Shown here: positions 55,881-64,000 of the stretch, one piece after another | Position numbering within the stretch: position 1 is the stretch's first letter | Layout of the letters: each line of letters starts with the position of its first letter | NCBI RefSeq assembly: GCF_020524005.1 | Contig: NZ_JAIVKK010000004.1 | Location: 248,001 to 312,000 of the forward strand | From: Microbulbifer aggregans | Lineage (GTDB): Bacteria; Pseudomonadota; Gammaproteobacteria; Pseudomonadales; Cellvibrionaceae | Direction of reading: 5' to 3' | Length of the DNA stretch: 64,000 nt | The notes under the pieces: generated by a model | What the model saw: the letters and a program-made list of their open reading frames with translations, nothing else | Told to the model about the DNA's origin: nothing | The model's database searches: none | Position numbers and translations under genes: made by a program

Positions 55881-56309
55881 TCAGTGAATTTCAATGCGGT
55901 GACTGACCGGTTGTTTCGGTTCAGTTTTCGGCACCTTGAGTGTCAGAACGCCGTCCTGAAAACTCGCGTCAATGTCTGCTTCACCCACGCCCTCTCCGAG
56001 GTTGAAGCTGCGGGTGAATTTACCGTAGCGACGCTCCTGGCGAACGATACGGCTGTCCTTCTCTTCCTTGTCTTCCTGTTGCATTTCCGCTTCGATGCTC
56101 AGCACACCATTTTCCAGCGTGACATTCAGATCTTCCTTGCGTACGCCGGGCATTTCCGCACTGATCTCATAGCCGCCTTCGGTTTCACGGATATCCACCC
56201 GCGGGGAAAAGAACCCCTCGCGCGCTTCGCTCAATGTAGGGCTGCTGGTAAGCAGCTTGTCGAACACGCTGTCCAGATCCCAGAGGGTATCTCGAGGGAT
56301 GAGTTTCAT
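55881..56309 (-). CDS. Small heat-shock protein Hsp20
   Basis: The ATG at 56309, with GGAGG five bases before it, gives 142 residues; a GTG two codons upstream would sit on the ribosome site. The alpha-crystallin domain (about 40-130) shows VDIRETEGGYEISAEMPGVRKEDLNVTLENGVLSI and ends FQDGVLTLKVPK with the typical A-x-x-x-n-G-v-L motif. Hsp20 proteins hold unfolding proteins. The 178-base upstream region contains a CCCGG-AATAT-CCGGG palindrome but no clear heat-shock promoter. Confidence 0.93.
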   Translation of the reverse strand: MKLIPRDTLWDLDSVFDKLLTSSPTLSEAREGFFSPRVDIRETEGGYEISAEMPGVRKEDLNVTLENGVLSIEAEMQQEDKEEKDSRIVRQERRYGKFTRSFNLGEGVGEADIDASFQDGVLTLKVPKTEPKQPVSHRIEIH

Positions 56310-56492
56310 ATCCACCTCCCAATACCAAGCTTATGCATTTTGATCGTCCCGGATATTCCGGGCGCCTGAATTATAGTGTGGTGACCACTGGTCCCCAGAA
56401 ATGTGGGCACCGGCGTGGCACCTGGCGGGACGTTGACGAGGGAAATTCGAGGAGGCTAAGGCATGTGTACGTGGGCGAACCCGCCCACACAG

Positions 56493-57581
56493 TCAGTCAG
56501 TAACTACCTGGTTGCGCCCGCTGTTCTTGGCGCGATACATGCGCGCATCTGCCTCCGCAAGCATATTGTTGTGACCGGAGGTTGCACCAGCGTTGCCTTC
56601 GGCAACACCAAAGCTGATGGAAACCTGCACCGGCTTGTCGTAGGCGTCACTCAGGGCCTCGACTTTCTTGCGCAGCTTTTCCGCCAGCACGCCACCGCCG
56701 GGCACATCGGTGTTCGGCAGCAGAACCAGGAACTCCTCTCCCCCCCAGCGCGCGACGATGTCGTCTGCGCGAGTATTTTCCTGCAGGATTTTCGCTACAT
56801 CCTGCAATACCCGGTCGCCAAAACTGTGACCATAGGTGTCGTTGATGGTCTTAAAGCCGTCGAGGTCGCCGATCAGTACCGTATAGCGTCCGGCGAGCTC
56901 ATGGTTGCGCCGTTCCAGTTCGTCGATTGCCCGGTAGGCCTCGCGACGGTTGGCAAGGCCGGTCAGCGCATCGGTGCTGGCATGATTCTCAAGCTCCGCG
57001 GTCAGCGTGTGCAGCATTTGCTGGGTCTGGTGGCGGCTGCTATCGAGGATGGCGGTGAGGGCCGTCAGGGCGCCGAAGACGGCCAGAAAGCGGGCTCGGT
57101 GCGCGGTATCGTATTCAGCGGCCAGGCCGGGGAAGTCCGGGTAGAAGAGCACCAGGGCGGTAGCGCCACCGATACCGGCGAGGGTCACCGTGCCCCATTT
57201 GTAGCCGTAGAGATTGATAAATCCCGGTACCAGCATCACCGCCCACATCAGGCCGGTATTGTTCACGCCGCCGGACATTAACAGGTAGAAGTACAGTACC
57301 AGTAGCAGAATGCCGACGAGCACCGGGGTCTTGCGGCTGGGGCCGGCTATATTCACCCCGATGTAAGCCAGCAGGATTACGCCGGCAACGGCAAACAGGG
57401 TGCTGGCGAGAAAGACGTCCGGTGTCATCAGGGCAATCACGCCCATTGCACCGGTAATCGCGAGCGCGAAGATCAGCATATAGCCAGAGGCCTGGATACG
57501 GCGGCGCAGCTCAAGTCCCAATGCCTGAACAAGGGGGTCGGAATATCCGAGATTATTGTTGGTGTTATACGTGTGTTCCAT
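56493..57581 (-). CDS. Membrane-bound diguanylate cyclase (GGDEF domain)
   Basis: The 362-residue protein has six hydrophobic helices (about 33-178) and a C-terminal GGDEF domain (about 200-362). The active-site motif is G280-G-E-E-F284 and the inhibitory I-site R271-A-D-D274 sits five residues before it, so product inhibition is likely. DALTGLANRR marks the domain start. It should make cyclic di-GMP in response to a membrane-sensed cue. It is divergent from the macro-domain gene. Confidence 0.94.
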   Translation of the reverse strand: MEHTYNTNNNLGYSDPLVQALGLELRRRIQASGYMLIFALAITGAMGVIALMTPDVFLASTLFAVAGVILLAYIGVNIAGPSRKTPVLVGILLLVLYFYLLMSGGVNNTGLMWAVMLVPGFINLYGYKWGTVTLAGIGGATALVLFYPDFPGLAAEYDTAHRARFLAVFGALTALTAILDSSRHQTQQMLHTLTAELENHASTDALTGLANRREAYRAIDELERRNHELAGRYTVLIGDLDGFKTINDTYGHSFGDRVLQDVAKILQENTRADDIVARWGGEEFLVLLPNTDVPGGGVLAEKLRKKVEALSDAYDKPVQVSISFGVAEGNAGATSGHNNMLAEADARMYRAKNSGRNQVVTD

Positions 57582-57685
57582 GGTCTCTTTGCGTCGCTGA
57601 TCAGGCCCGATCCTGGGCCGCCCGCCTAAAGGTGACTGGCGAACGCGCTATAGTAATGGTGAACGGCAATGGCGCGGAGTCATCC

Positions 57686-58204
57686 ATGGGGCAGCTGCAG
57701 CTAATTTGTGACGACATTCTCAGAATTGAGGCGGATGCACTCATATGTCCGGCGCATAAACACCTGATTCGCGGGCGCGGACTGTCCGCACAGGTCTATG
57801 ATCGCGCTGGAGAGGCGCTGGTAAGTGAGTGTTCACAGCTGCCGGAGTGCCCGGTTGGCGAGGCCCGTATGACCAGTGCGCCCAACCTGGCCGTGCACTA
57901 CCTATTACACACAGTCACGCCTCAGTGGAGCAGCGGTGATCAATGGGGCGCCATAGCCGTGGCAGATCTGCGACGGTGCTATGAGAGCGTACTGGTACTG
58001 GCGCGGGAGCGGAATCTCCGGCGATTGCTGTTCCCCGCCCTGGGCGCCGGCACCAACCGTTTCCCGCACGAGATTGCGGCGCATCAGGGGCTGGAGGTAT
58101 TGCGGGGTGCTATGGATGACTTTACGCTGCTGACTGTTTGTCTGCATTCGGCGTCAGCGCTTGCTGCTTGGCAGCAAGTGGATACCCGGTTTTTTAGTGT
58201 CTGA
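57686..58204 (+). CDS. Macro-domain protein
   Basis: With the ATG at 57686 (GGAG eight bases upstream) the product is 172 residues; an ATG at 57656 would add ten. It reads as a macro domain: QLICDDILRIEADALICPAHKHLIRGRGLSAQVY, then RLLFPALGAGTNRFPHEIAA, the ADP-ribose-binding loop. The usual N-A-A/N triad after DAL is replaced by CPAH, so hydrolase activity is doubtful. Macro domains bind or remove ADP-ribose. It lies divergent from the diguanylate cyclase and just before the Fic gene. Confidence 0.8.
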   Translation: MGQLQLICDDILRIEADALICPAHKHLIRGRGLSAQVYDRAGEALVSECSQLPECPVGEARMTSAPNLAVHYLLHTVTPQWSSGDQWGAIAVADLRRCYESVLVLARERNLRRLLFPALGAGTNRFPHEIAAHQGLEVLRGAMDDFTLLTVCLHSASALAAWQQVDTRFFSV

Positions 58205-58210
58205 CAATAA

Positions 58211-58290
58211 TTCAAAACCTGATAAATTTGAGACAAAAATTATGTTCTAGGCTAGTATGTTTCAAAATTTTCATTTTTTGAGACAAAAAT
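58211..58290 (+). promoter_or_regulatory. Operator-like direct repeats at the fic promoter
   Basis: Two 30-base repeats, 58211-58240 and 58261-58290, share TTCAAAA at one end and TTTGAGACAAAAAT at the other, exactly 50 bases apart. The core TTTG-AGA-CAAA is a palindrome with a three-base centre. The second copy covers the ribosome site and the ATG of fic. TTGAGA (58228-58233) and TAGTAT (58253-58258) could be a weak promoter with a 19-base spacer. Confidence 0.65.
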
Positions 58291-59647
58291 GGCTGTATTA
58301 ATCCCGCCGTCCCCAGACCCCAACGCACTTAACACGGTTGTTAGTGATCACTCTGCTAATGCAGCAGAATACTTGGAGTGGCACTCTCCGTTGGACGCCA
58401 AAGGGCGGTATCTGCACTACGATCAAGTGAAGCGCAGGCTGAAGGCACACCTTGATCCCGCTCTTATTTGGTCAGTTATCAAGTCGTCTCGGAATCGGCA
58501 ATTGCGCTCTATTATTTCTCTAGGTAAGCCCAAGCAGGCTTGCAGATTTTTCTTATCTCCGACTATTCAGCGAGCTATTTCGGAAACCGATCGCAATACT
58601 ACGCTCGCCCATCTCGAGTGGATGAGTGCTCAAATTGGTGAGCTCAAGCACTTTGAATATCTCAAAAATGACCTTGAAGAAGACGAAGCTATAAGTAGCA
58701 GCCAATTGGAAGGCGCGGCGACCACTACCGTCGCCGCCAAGGAAATGCTTAAGAGAAAAAGGAAGCCTAGGTCGATAGATGAAAGAATGATTCTTGGCAA
58801 TTTTAAGATGATGAGATTTGCCTGGGAAAAAAGAAGAGAGCCTCTATCACTGGAACTTATTCTTGAGCTCCACGCAATCGGTACGGAGGGAATTAATGAT
58901 GACGAATATTTTCCAGGCATTCTGAGGAATACTAATGATGTAAGAGTTGTGGATGGGGAGGGAGAAGTTGTTCACCAGCCACCGCCCTTCGAGGGGCTTG
59001 AGGAGCGGCTTGGAATGCTGTCAGATTGGGCAAATCAATCGCATCACGATGCTGAAACAAAAAATTATGTGCATCCACTGGTGAAAGCAATCATCTTGCA
59101 TTTTGCTATCGGCTATGAGCATCCATTTAGAGATGGAAACGGCCGTGTTGCCAGATCCTTGTTTTACTGGTACATGTTCAAGCATGAATTCGCGGCGTTT
59201 CGATACATTGCGATCAGCGTGTTGCTCAAGTCTGCACCGATAAAGTACGGAAAGAGTTATCTGTACACTGAGACAGATGATATGGATCTCACTTATTTTA
59301 TTGAGTACCAATGCGAGGTGATAATCAGAGCCATTGCCGCATTTAGCTCAGCCTTTGAGCATGCGCTGTTGGAAATTGAATCGTTTAATAAGTGGCTTTG
59401 GGAATCAGGCCTTTATAGGAAGCTTGATCAACGGCAGCAGATGATTTTTCAGATTGCACGAGCAAGACTTGCAACAAGATTTACGGCTAAAAGCGTAATG
59501 GAAAATCTTGGGTGTTCTTATAATACTGCCGCTGGAACGCTAAATGGACTTGTTGAGCTAAAATTGTTTTCTAAGAAAAAAGACGGGCGCCAATGGATTT
59601 ATTCTTTGTTGCCTTCTGAGCAAATTAAGGCGGGATGGGCTGAGTGA
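58289..59647 (+). CDS. Fic family protein with N-terminal inhibitory motif and C-terminal winged helix
   Basis: Fic enzymes transfer AMP, or other nucleotide parts, to target proteins. The 452-residue protein carries the catalytic motif H278-P-F-R-D-G-N-G-R286, complete with His and Arg. An inhibitory motif S137-S-Q-L-E141-G142 lies N-terminal, so it is a class II Fic protein. A winged-helix-like tail (about 395-452, with ATRFTAKSVMENLGCSYNTAAGTLNGL) may bind DNA. Codons are AT-rich against the neighbours, which suggests lateral transfer. Autoregulation through the repeats over its start is an inference. No antitoxin gene adjoins. Confidence 0.92.
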   Translation: MAVLIPPSPDPNALNTVVSDHSANAAEYLEWHSPLDAKGRYLHYDQVKRRLKAHLDPALIWSVIKSSRNRQLRSIISLGKPKQACRFFLSPTIQRAISETDRNTTLAHLEWMSAQIGELKHFEYLKNDLEEDEAISSSQLEGAATTTVAAKEMLKRKRKPRSIDERMILGNFKMMRFAWEKRREPLSLELILELHAIGTEGINDDEYFPGILRNTNDVRVVDGEGEVVHQPPPFEGLEERLGMLSDWANQSHHDAETKNYVHPLVKAIILHFAIGYEHPFRDGNGRVARSLFYWYMFKHEFAAFRYIAISVLLKSAPIKYGKSYLYTETDDMDLTYFIEYQCEVIIRAIAAFSSAFEHALLEIESFNKWLWESGLYRKLDQRQQMIFQIARARLATRFTAKSVMENLGCSYNTAAGTLNGLVELKLFSKKKDGRQWIYSLLPSEQIKAGWAE

Positions 59648-59766
59648 TTCCGCTGGTTTGTTGCGTTATGGTTTTTCTTGCGGCAAGCAATATATATAGC
59701 CAATAAATAGGCGCCAAAGAAGCGAAATTATTAGAGGGGGTGAGTATTTGTATTTGCCCAGGAGAA

Positions 59767-60081
59767 TTACTTCTTCGTGCGCTTTCGCATATTTTCCTGC
59801 AGGATGTTTTTACGGATCCGGATGCTTTCCGGAGTCACTTCCACCAGTACGTCGTCTTCGATGAATTCCAGTGCCTGCTCCAGGGTGTGACGGATGGGCG
59901 GTGACAGGGGCAGCGCATTGTCGGTACCGGAGGTGCGTACGTTGGTGAGCGGCTTGGTCTCGGTAGTGTTTGCCACCAGGTCATTGCCGTGGCAATGCAT
60001 ACCAATTACCTCGTCCTGGTAAATTTCTTCACCGTGGCACAGGAGCTGGCGGTTGCGATCCTGCTGAATGCTCTGCATTTG
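59767..60081 (-). pseudogene. 3' fragment of typA (degenerate duplicate)
   Basis: About 105 residues match the C-terminus of the TypA encoded at 62693-64000, including LSPPIRHTLEQALEFIEDD and ILQENMRKR, with many substitutions (e.g. DRNRQLLCHGEEIYQDE against DRGRLFLGHGEEVYEGQ). Similarity stops at about 60081, where the sequence joins the upstream flank of a broken amidohydrolase copy. There is no start region or other TypA domain, so it is a relic. Confidence 0.88.
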
Positions 60082-60176
60082 GCAGTGGGACAAGGGATTT
60101 ATTGCTGTCCCGAGTCGCCAACCCATTCTCATGGATACCCTTCAACGGGGTTTCCGGATCAACGACCGAGAAAGCA

Positions 60177-60515
60177 ATGAAAATAAATTCCCTGATTACC
60201 GGTATGGCGTTTTTGTTCTCGGCGTTACCTGCTTACGCCAGCCCGGTGGAAAGCAAGTCTGTCGGCCCGATTATTGATGTGCACCTACACGCCGGTCCGG
60301 GCCGGGAAAATTCCAGCCTGTTTCAACGTGCGCTGGATGATACCAGCCTGCGCTGGTTTCAATCCGAGTTGGATCGACATAATGTGACGCCCGGCCTGGT
60401 GAGTGGTCCGGCCAGTGACGCACTGCGTTTCCAACAGGCGGCCCCGGGCGTCTGTGGGCAGGTACCATATTCCCGTGCATGAATGGCCGGGAACCTGGCG
60501 GCGGGTGGATGAGCG
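60177..60515 (+). pseudogene. Broken copy of the amidohydrolase gene
   Basis: The first 88 codons match the intact gene at 61659 (signal peptide, IIDVHLHAGPG, LRWFQSELDRHNV, GPASDALRFQQA). A one-base deletion near 60447 then shifts the frame to a stop at 60482, while similarity continues in the next frame (RLW-AGT and FPC) to about 60515. The upstream flank also matches (GTCCCGAGTCGCCAAC at 60102-60117). The last two thirds of the gene are missing. Confidence 0.85.
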
Positions 60516-60605
60516 TTTCTTTCACTAGCTCCGTACACGGGCAGTGCCGGTACTTGTGTCGACCGGAGTCTGTGACTTCCATGTTGCCAGATAGAATTAT
60601 GCTGC

Positions 60606-61436
60606 TTACTGGCCCATTTGTTTTTTTAGCATGTGATTCAGCATTGTGAGCTGCAGTTGGCGAACATCATCCCAATCTGAATCTTGCGCTTGGCTAATGC
60701 CGTTGAAGCCAATGTTCTTTAGCAGCTCGACACCTCGTTGGTCGTCATTCATCGCAAGAAAAGCCGCCTGTACTTCTTTGGCGAGTTCTGCGTTTAGGTC
60801 AGAACGAAAAGCAAATGCGTGGGGGGAGTATTCTGGCGTTTTCCAGAGGACGCGTAGTCGCTCGCGAATTTCTGGCGCGCTGTTGTTAAACGTGCGCTCG
60901 ACACCGCCGCCGGCGGCAAAAAATCCTTGTGCGACATTCAAATATACTGATTCGTGAGAAGAAACGTATCTCGGTTGAACATGAATGTTTTGTTGCGCGA
61001 GAGTGAAAATCGGTAGAGCAGCGGCGCCGAAGGCGACCGGAGATGGAAAGGCGAGGGTTTTCCCATTGAGCTGTTGAATGTCAGTGATTGGAAAATCTTT
61101 GTGAACCACCACAATGCCGCGGATTTTTTTGTCTTTCTGCTTTGCAAAGGCAATATATCCGGGGTCTTGGTGAAAGCGCGCATATTGGTATGGATTCATA
61201 TAGGCGATGTCATACTCGCCTGCTGATACACGCTTTTCAAACTCCGGTATATCTTTGGCTGTGCGAAGCTCGATGTTATGGCCGACCTGTTCAGAGAGAT
61301 ACTGAAGAATGGGATCCCAATTTTTGACTAGAGTGGCGGCAGATTGTTGCGGGACAATGCCAAAGGTGATGGTTTCGGCAGAGGTATGGAGTGAAGCAAG
61401 TATCGAAAAAATAAATACCAAAATCTTGCTTTTCAT
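60606..61436 (-). CDS. PhnD-like phosphate/phosphite/phosphonate-binding periplasmic protein (orphan)
   Basis: The 276-residue protein has a signal peptide (residues 1-20, ending SAE) and a type 2 periplasmic binding fold like PhnD/PtxB: ITFGIVPQQSAATLVKNWDPILQYLS, GEYDIAYMNPYQYARF, NGKTLAFPSPVAFGAA and SSHESVYLNVAQG. No permease or ATPase gene is adjacent, so it may work with distant transporters or as a sensory partner. Base composition is more AT-rich than the flanks. It lies between a broken and an intact amidohydrolase gene and is divergent from the latter. Confidence 0.85.
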   Translation of the reverse strand: MKSKILVFIFSILASLHTSAETITFGIVPQQSAATLVKNWDPILQYLSEQVGHNIELRTAKDIPEFEKRVSAGEYDIAYMNPYQYARFHQDPGYIAFAKQKDKKIRGIVVVHKDFPITDIQQLNGKTLAFPSPVAFGAAALPIFTLAQQNIHVQPRYVSSHESVYLNVAQGFFAAGGGVERTFNNSAPEIRERLRVLWKTPEYSPHAFAFRSDLNAELAKEVQAAFLAMNDDQRGVELLKNIGFNGISQAQDSDWDDVRQLQLTMLNHMLKKQMGQ

Positions 61437-61658
61437 TAACGCGAATCCTTACCTGATGTTGTTTTTATCAAGTCTAAATTAATCCGTTAGGGATGTCATT
61501 TGCGCCCTTAAATTTAATTTGAGCAGCGTGGGTTATCATGCAAGACTTGGAATTCGCGGTGTACATCCTTAGACAAGGGGAATGATTGCAGTCCCGAGTC
61601 GCCAACGCTCTCAGATTTCCCCTTCTGAGGCACCTGTGGAACAACGACGAGAAATGCA

Positions 61659-62609
61659 ATGAAAATAATGTCCCTGATTGTCTGTATTCCATTGTGCCTT
61701 GTGGCGCTACACGGATACGCCGGCTCTGCGGAAAGCAAACCGGCTGGCCCGCTTATCGATATGCATCTGCACGCCGGTCCCGGCAATAAAAACTCCAGTC
61801 TCTATCGGCGCAGGGCGGGTGAGACTGCCGATGATGCCAGCCTGCGCTGGTTTCAATCCGAGTTGGATCGGCACGATGTACAGCTCGGCCTGGTGGGTGG
61901 GCCGGCCAGTGATGCACTGCGTTTCCAGCAGGCGGATCCCGAGCGCCTTTGGGCCGGTACCAGTTTCCCTTGTGTGGGAGGGCGAGAGCCAAACGGTTGG
62001 AAGTGTTTTCCCTCAGGTAAAGACTGGCCGGATCTGGCCTGGCTGCGCGGTGAAATCGAGGCTGGCCGGATCAGGTTTCTGGGCGAACTGATGAACGTCT
62101 ATGCCGGTGTGTCGCCCCTGGATCCGCGGATGATGCCCTACTATGCGCTGGCAGCGGAACACGACATCCCGGTCGCCGTGCACGCGGATCAGGGGCCGCC
62201 CCCGAATAGCCCGGTGCGGCAAGGTGGCTGTTGCCCGAACTTCAACGGCGATTACGGCAATCCTTTACTCTATGCTCCCTTGCTGGAAAAGCACCCGCGA
62301 CTGCGCCTGTTACTCATGCATACCATCCGCGATGAATTTGTCACTGAGGCAATCAGGCTGATGGATGATTACCCGAATGTGTATATCGACACATCCCCCA
62401 TGTCCAGGGTACCCCGGGAGTGGGTTTACGCATCCCTGAAGCGTGTGACAGACGCCGGCCATGGTGACCGCATTGTGTTTGGTTCGGATTATTGGGGTTC
62501 CATTGGTACCGGTATCGAGGTGATTGAGGAGGCGGATTTTCTGACGGCAGAACAGAAGCGCAGCATCTACTTCGACAATGCGGCGCAGTTCCTGCAGCTG
62601 GAGCGGTGA
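61659..62609 (+). CDS. Exported metal-dependent amidohydrolase (TIM-barrel)
   Basis: The 316-residue protein has a signal peptide (residues 1-22) and an amidohydrolase-2-like fold. Metal ligands are visible as H36-L-H38 in IDMHLHAGPG, His in AVHADQG, His in LLLMHTIRDEF, and Asp in IVFGSDYWGS. The substrate is unknown; relatives include decarboxylases and lactonases. It is convergent with typA across a shared terminator. A truncated copy with the same upstream flank lies at 60177. Confidence 0.87.
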   Translation: MKIMSLIVCIPLCLVALHGYAGSAESKPAGPLIDMHLHAGPGNKNSSLYRRRAGETADDASLRWFQSELDRHDVQLGLVGGPASDALRFQQADPERLWAGTSFPCVGGREPNGWKCFPSGKDWPDLAWLRGEIEAGRIRFLGELMNVYAGVSPLDPRMMPYYALAAEHDIPVAVHADQGPPPNSPVRQGGCCPNFNGDYGNPLLYAPLLEKHPRLRLLLMHTIRDEFVTEAIRLMDDYPNVYIDTSPMSRVPREWVYASLKRVTDAGHGDRIVFGSDYWGSIGTGIEVIEEADFLTAEQKRSIYFDNAAQFLQLER

Positions 62610-62650
62610 ATGCTTGGTGGGGCTATTTTAGCGTGCTGATTCTATGCATA

Positions 62651-62678
62651 AAAAAACGGGCCAACTGGCCCGTTTTTT
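62651..62678. terminator. Bidirectional Rho-independent terminator
   Basis: CGGGCCA/TGGCCCG is flanked by A6 on the left and T6 on the right, between the convergent amidohydrolase and typA genes. Confidence 0.92.
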
Positions 62679-62692
62679 TGTTTCCCGAAGAA

Positions 62693-64000
62693 TTACTTCT
62701 TCGCGCGCTTGCGCATATTTTCCTGCAGGATCTTTTTGCGAACCCGGATGCTTTCCGGAGTCACTTCCACCAGTTCGTCGTCTTCGATGAACTCCAGCGC
62801 CTGCTCCAGGGTGTGACGGATGGGCGGTGACAGGGTCAGCGCGTCGTCGGTACCGGAGGCGCGGACGTTGGTCAGCTGCTTGGCCTTGGTGGGGTTTACC
62901 ACCAGGTCGTTGCCGCGGGAGTGAATGCCGATGACCTGGCCTTCGTAAACTTCTTCACCGTGGCCCAGGAACAGGCGGCCGCGATCCTGCAGTGCGAACA
63001 GGCCGTACGCCAGGGTTTTGCCCTTGGTCATGGAAACCAGTACACCGTTGATGCGCTTGGCCACGTCGCCCATCTTCACCGGACCGTAATGGTCGAAGAT
63101 GCTGGTCATGATGCCGGAGCCGCTGGTGATGGTCAGGAACTGGTTACGGAAACCGATCATGCCGCGGGACGGTACGATAAAGGTCAGGCGCACGCGGCCC
63201 TTGCCGTCCGGTTCCATGTTGGTGAGGTCGGCTTTACGCAGACCCAGTTCTTCCATGATCGGACCCTGGTGCTGCTCTTCTACGTCGATCACTACTTCTT
63301 CGTAGGGCTCCTGCACTTCGCCGTCGACGATCTTCTGTACTACTTCCGGGCGGGATACACCCAGCTCGAAGCCTTCACGACGCATGGATTCAATCAGTAC
63401 CGACAGGTGCAGTTCACCACGGCCGGATACCTTGAACTTGTCCGGGGAGTCACCCTGCTCTACGCGCAGCGCCACGTTGTGGATCAGCTCCTGGTCCAGG
63501 CGGTCCTTGATGTTGCGGCTGGTGACGAACTTGCCTTCTTTACCGGCAAACGGAGAGTCGTTGACCTGGAAGGTCATGCTCACGGTCGGCTCGTCCACGG
63601 TCAGTGCCGGCAGTGCTTCGGGCTGCTCCGGGTCACACAGGGTGTCGGAAATGTTCAGCTCACCCACACCGGTAATACATACGATGTCGCCGGCGCTGGC
63701 CTGCTCTACTTCCACGCGCTCGAGGCCCAGGTAACCCATTACCTGCAGTACCTTGGCTTTGCGGGATTTGCCTTCGCGGTCGAGGATTACGACCTGCTGG
63801 TTCGGCTTCAGGGTGCCGCGGGTGATACGGCCAACACCGATTACGCCCACATAGCTGTTGTAGTCCAGCGCGGAAACCTGCATCTGGAAGGGGCCGTCGC
63901 TGTCGACTTTGGGCGGCTCAACCTTGTCCACGATCATCTGGAACAGCGGGGTCATGTCTTCGGCCATGTCGGTGTCGTCGAGGCCGGCGATGCCGTTCAG
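62693..64000 (-). CDS. typA: Translational GTPase TypA/BipA (5' end beyond the window)
   Basis: TypA is a ribosome-associated GTPase needed under cold and stress and for 50S assembly. The visible 435 residues cover the end of the G domain, domain II (VGVIGVGRITRGTLKPNQQVV), domain III and the TypA-specific C-terminal domain (RGMIGFRNQFLTITSGSGIM, GKTLAYGLFALQDRGRLFLGHGEEVYEGQVIG) and end KRAKK. The GTPase motifs lie outside the window. A degenerate 3' fragment of the same gene lies at 59767. Confidence 0.97.
   Translation of the reverse strand: MNGIAGLDDTDMAEDMTPLFQMIVDKVEPPKVDSDGPFQMQVSALDYNSYVGVIGVGRITRGTLKPNQQVVILDREGKSRKAKVLQVMGYLGLERVEVEQASAGDIVCITGVGELNISDTLCDPEQPEALPALTVDEPTVSMTFQVNDSPFAGKEGKFVTSRNIKDRLDQELIHNVALRVEQGDSPDKFKVSGRGELHLSVLIESMRREGFELGVSRPEVVQKIVDGEVQEPYEEVVIDVEEQHQGPIMEELGLRKADLTNMEPDGKGRVRLTFIVPSRGMIGFRNQFLTITSGSGIMTSIFDHYGPVKMGDVAKRINGVLVSMTKGKTLAYGLFALQDRGRLFLGHGEEVYEGQVIGIHSRGNDLVVNPTKAKQLTNVRASGTDDALTLSPPIRHTLEQALEFIEDDELVEVTPESIRVRKKILQENMRKRAKK

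Noticed and set aside
56310-56400. RNA thermometer in the hsp20 leader
   Set aside because: The CCCGG/CCGGG hairpin does not cover the GGAGG ribosome site, and no stretch that would convincingly pair with it was found.
58289-59647. Fic gene as part of a Fic-antitoxin (class I) toxin system
   Set aside because: The inhibitory motif S137-E141-G142 lies in the same protein (class II), and no small antitoxin gene adjoins.

Overview
The window looks like a chromosomal segment of a marine gammaproteobacterium, most probably Microbulbifer or a close relative in the Cellvibrionales. This is inferred from gene order and protein style; no database search was run. From memory, several blocks match Pseudomonas chromosomes: rsd/algQ with dsbB; malic enzyme - nuclease - rpmE / priA - SPOR protein - hslV - hslU - DUF971 gene; and ubiE - ubiJ - ubiB - hisI - hisE - tatABC. 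DNA is GC-rich except in a few islands (about 20.5-20.95 kb, 24.3-26.3 kb, 58.2-59.7 kb, 60.6-61.5 kb).

Layout. 0-5.3 kb is a compact minus-strand run: hypothetical protein, gshA, acpH, dsbB, lrgA, lrgB, then rsd. 5.4-14 kb is housekeeping: malic enzyme, a secreted nuclease, rpmE, priA, a SPOR-domain protein, hslV and hslU, and a DUF971 gene, punctuated by REPIN-like and larger palindromic repeats. 14-19.4 kb is a phosphate-scavenging block: a PhoX-type lipoprotein phosphatase, a protein with two CXXCH motifs, and a PhoA-type alkaline phosphatase. Each phosphatase gene has a Pho-box-like 7-4-7 repeat upstream. 19.4-26.3 kb holds a CHAD protein, a large TonB-dependent receptor and an S9 peptidase. 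26.5-32.3 kb is ubiE/ubiJ/ubiB, hisI/hisE and tatABC.

32.3-43 kb is accessory: two full-length paralogous lipoproteins enclosing a small membrane protein, a COG4324-like aminopeptidase, dtd and a prolyl oligopeptidase, followed by an extended SDR, a candidate 29-residue membrane peptide and tag. 43.4-55.3 kb is rich in membrane functions: an MscS/MgtC pair, then SulP transporter - P3A-type proton ATPase - PPK2 polyphosphate kinase, flanked by two paralogous DUF885 lipoproteins, then a VIT family transporter. 55.3-58.2 kb has a thioesterase, Hsp20, a diguanylate cyclase and a macro-domain protein.

58.2-62.6 kb is a rearranged island: a Fic AMP-transferase gene with operator-like direct repeats over its start, a 3' fragment of typA, a broken copy of an amidohydrolase gene, an orphan PhnD-like binding protein and the intact amidohydrolase. 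The window ends inside intact typA. No tRNA, rRNA, CRISPR array, complete insertion sequence or prophage was recognised.

The items most worth following are a family of three structured intergenic elements whose outer stems differ in sequence but stay paired, the ATPase-PPK2 translational overlap, the Fic operator repeats, and the diheme-like gene in the phosphate cluster.
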